Source of the DNA: Burkholderiales bacterium
GTDB lineage: Bacteria; Pseudomonadota; Gammaproteobacteria; Burkholderiales; Burkholderiaceae_C
DNA length: 5,703 bases
Assembly (NCBI GenBank): GCA_947474415.1
Contig: CANJKD010000193.1
Location: 1-5,703, forward strand
Direction of reading: 5' to 3'
A program made the translations under genes and the position numbers. A model generated the notes under the pieces. It ran no database searches, had not been told where the DNA came from, and was given only the letters and a program-made list of their open reading frames with translations. Each line of letters begins with the position of its first letter. The first letter of the stretch is position 1. Positions 5,012 to 5,703 of the stretch are shown here, piece by piece.

Positions 5012-5703
5012 CTGGCCAGCACCGGCGCAACGCCACCCGACTTCAAGAGCGTCTCCAGGCATTGCTCGCGGATGCCGTAGAACGACTTGATCTCTTCAAC
5101 CTGCTTCCAGATCTCGTCGGCCGGCCCGGGCTTCGCGCGCTTCACCGCCAGGATCATCTTGTTCTTGTTCGTGTGCTCCAGCGCGATGAACTCGAACACC
5201 TGGGTGTCGTAGCCGCAGGCGTCGAGCATCAACGCGCGCAGGCCGTCGGTCAGCATCTCAGCTTGCTGGCCGAGGTGCACGCCATGCTTCAGGATCGGCC
5301 GCATCGGGTGGGGCGTCAGCAGCTGCGGGCGCAGTTCCTTGTGGCAGCACGGCGAGCACATGATGATGGCAGCACCCGAGCGCACGCCGGTGTGGATCGC
5401 GTGGTCGGTGGCGGTGTCGCAGGCGTGCAGCGCGATCATGATGTCGACCGGCTGCGGCGCGTGGCTGCTCACGTCGCCATGCTCGAAGTGCAGGCCGCTC
5501 GCGCCCACGCGCTGCGCGGCAGCGTTGCACAGCGCCACCATGTCTTCGCGCAGCTCCACGCCGGTCACGCGGGCGGGCAGGCCGAGCGTGTGGCGCAGGT
5601 GGTCGTGCATCGCGAAGGTCAGGTAGCCCTTGCCGCTGCCGAAGTCGAGCACGTCGATCTTCGGTTCGGTTTTCAGCGCCGTGGACGCGAGCGCGTGATC
5701 CAG
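5008..5703 (-). CDS. SAM-dependent methyltransferase (Methyltransf_32-like), C-terminal part, start outside window
   Basis: This is the last 231 codons of a class I methyltransferase on the minus strand; the frame stays open to the window edge, so the N-terminus lies to the right. The SAM-binding motif I is VLDFGSGKGYLTFAM (encoded near 5613-5655). It is followed by VTGVELREDMV (the acidic residue that binds the ribose), HFEHGDVSS, and DIMIALHACDTATDHAI (motif IV). IIMCSPCCHKELRP carries the Cys-Cys-His signature that I associate with the PF13679 (Methyltransf_32/METTL25-like) group. The tail (FYGIREQCLETLLKSGG) is helical. The GTG at 5650-5652 is an internal valine in motif I, not a start. 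The substrate is unknown; RNA, protein or small molecules are possible. The cytoplasmic enzyme is encoded convergently to the exported DUF2145 gene, and their ends overlap without a terminator. Confidence 0.9.
   Translation of the reverse strand: MDHALASTALKTEPKIDVLDFGSGKGYLTFAMHDHLRHTLGLPARVTGVELREDMVALCNAAAQRVGASGLHFEHGDVSSHAPQPVDIMIALHACDTATDHAIHTGVRSGAAIIMCSPCCHKELRPQLLTPHPMRPILKHGVHLGQQAEMLTDGLRALMLDACGYDTQVFEFIALEHTNKNKMILAVKRAKPGPADEIWKQVEEIKSFYGIREQCLETLLKSGGVAPVLAS

Noticed and set aside
1..5703. tRNA, rRNA, CRISPR array or insertion sequence
   Set aside because: No cloverleaf-like pattern, regularly spaced repeats or transposase coding sequence was seen by eye on either strand.

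Overview
The window is GC-rich (about two thirds G+C by eye) and its protein sequences look like those of a betaproteobacterium of the order Burkholderiales, most like the Comamonadaceae or the Rubrivivax/Leptothrix group. This placement rests on remembered protein families, GC-rich third codon positions and the style of the intergenic repeats. No database search was run.

Layout, left to right. (1) 2-535 (+) is the 3' end of radA (DNA recombination/repair). It is followed after 17 bases by a small two-helix membrane protein gene (553-930), probably in the same transcript. (2) 1048-1536 (+) encodes a MaoC-type hot-dog hydratase with its Asp/His dyad intact. (3) 1537-1950 is a disturbed stretch. 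It holds a hairpin-rich repeat bounded by two near-identical copies of a short GC-rich box, then a 70-codon fragment that reads like the C-terminal tail of a cyclase-family (PF04199-like) hydrolase. That fragment is interrupted by a 5.5-copy GGAT tetranucleotide repeat. (4) 1951-3300 (+) is a complete fumarylacetoacetase gene, the last step of tyrosine/homogentisate breakdown, with every catalytic and metal-binding residue recognisable. A GC-rich hairpin follows it. (5) 3529-4014 and 4088-5011 (+) are a pair of genes for exported proteins. The first is a small Ser-rich secreted protein. The second is a DUF2145-type protein whose His...Cys order suggests a circularly permuted NlpC/P60 (papain-like) fold. 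Between them lies a compact double-hairpin repeat that supplies both candidate start codons of the second gene. (6) 5008-5703 (-) is the C-terminal part of a SAM-dependent methyltransferase (Methyltransf_32-like). It converges on the DUF2145 gene, and the two stop codons overlap by several bases.

No single pathway joins all these genes. RadA and the small membrane protein are a housekeeping pair, fumarylacetoacetase is catabolic, and the secreted pair is probably one functional unit of unknown role. No large mobile system, CRISPR array, tRNA or rRNA was seen. The most interesting points are the permuted-peptidase-like DUF2145 protein with its secreted partner, the translation-start architecture built from a repeat between them, and the microsatellite-bearing gene remnant next to fumarylacetoacetase.
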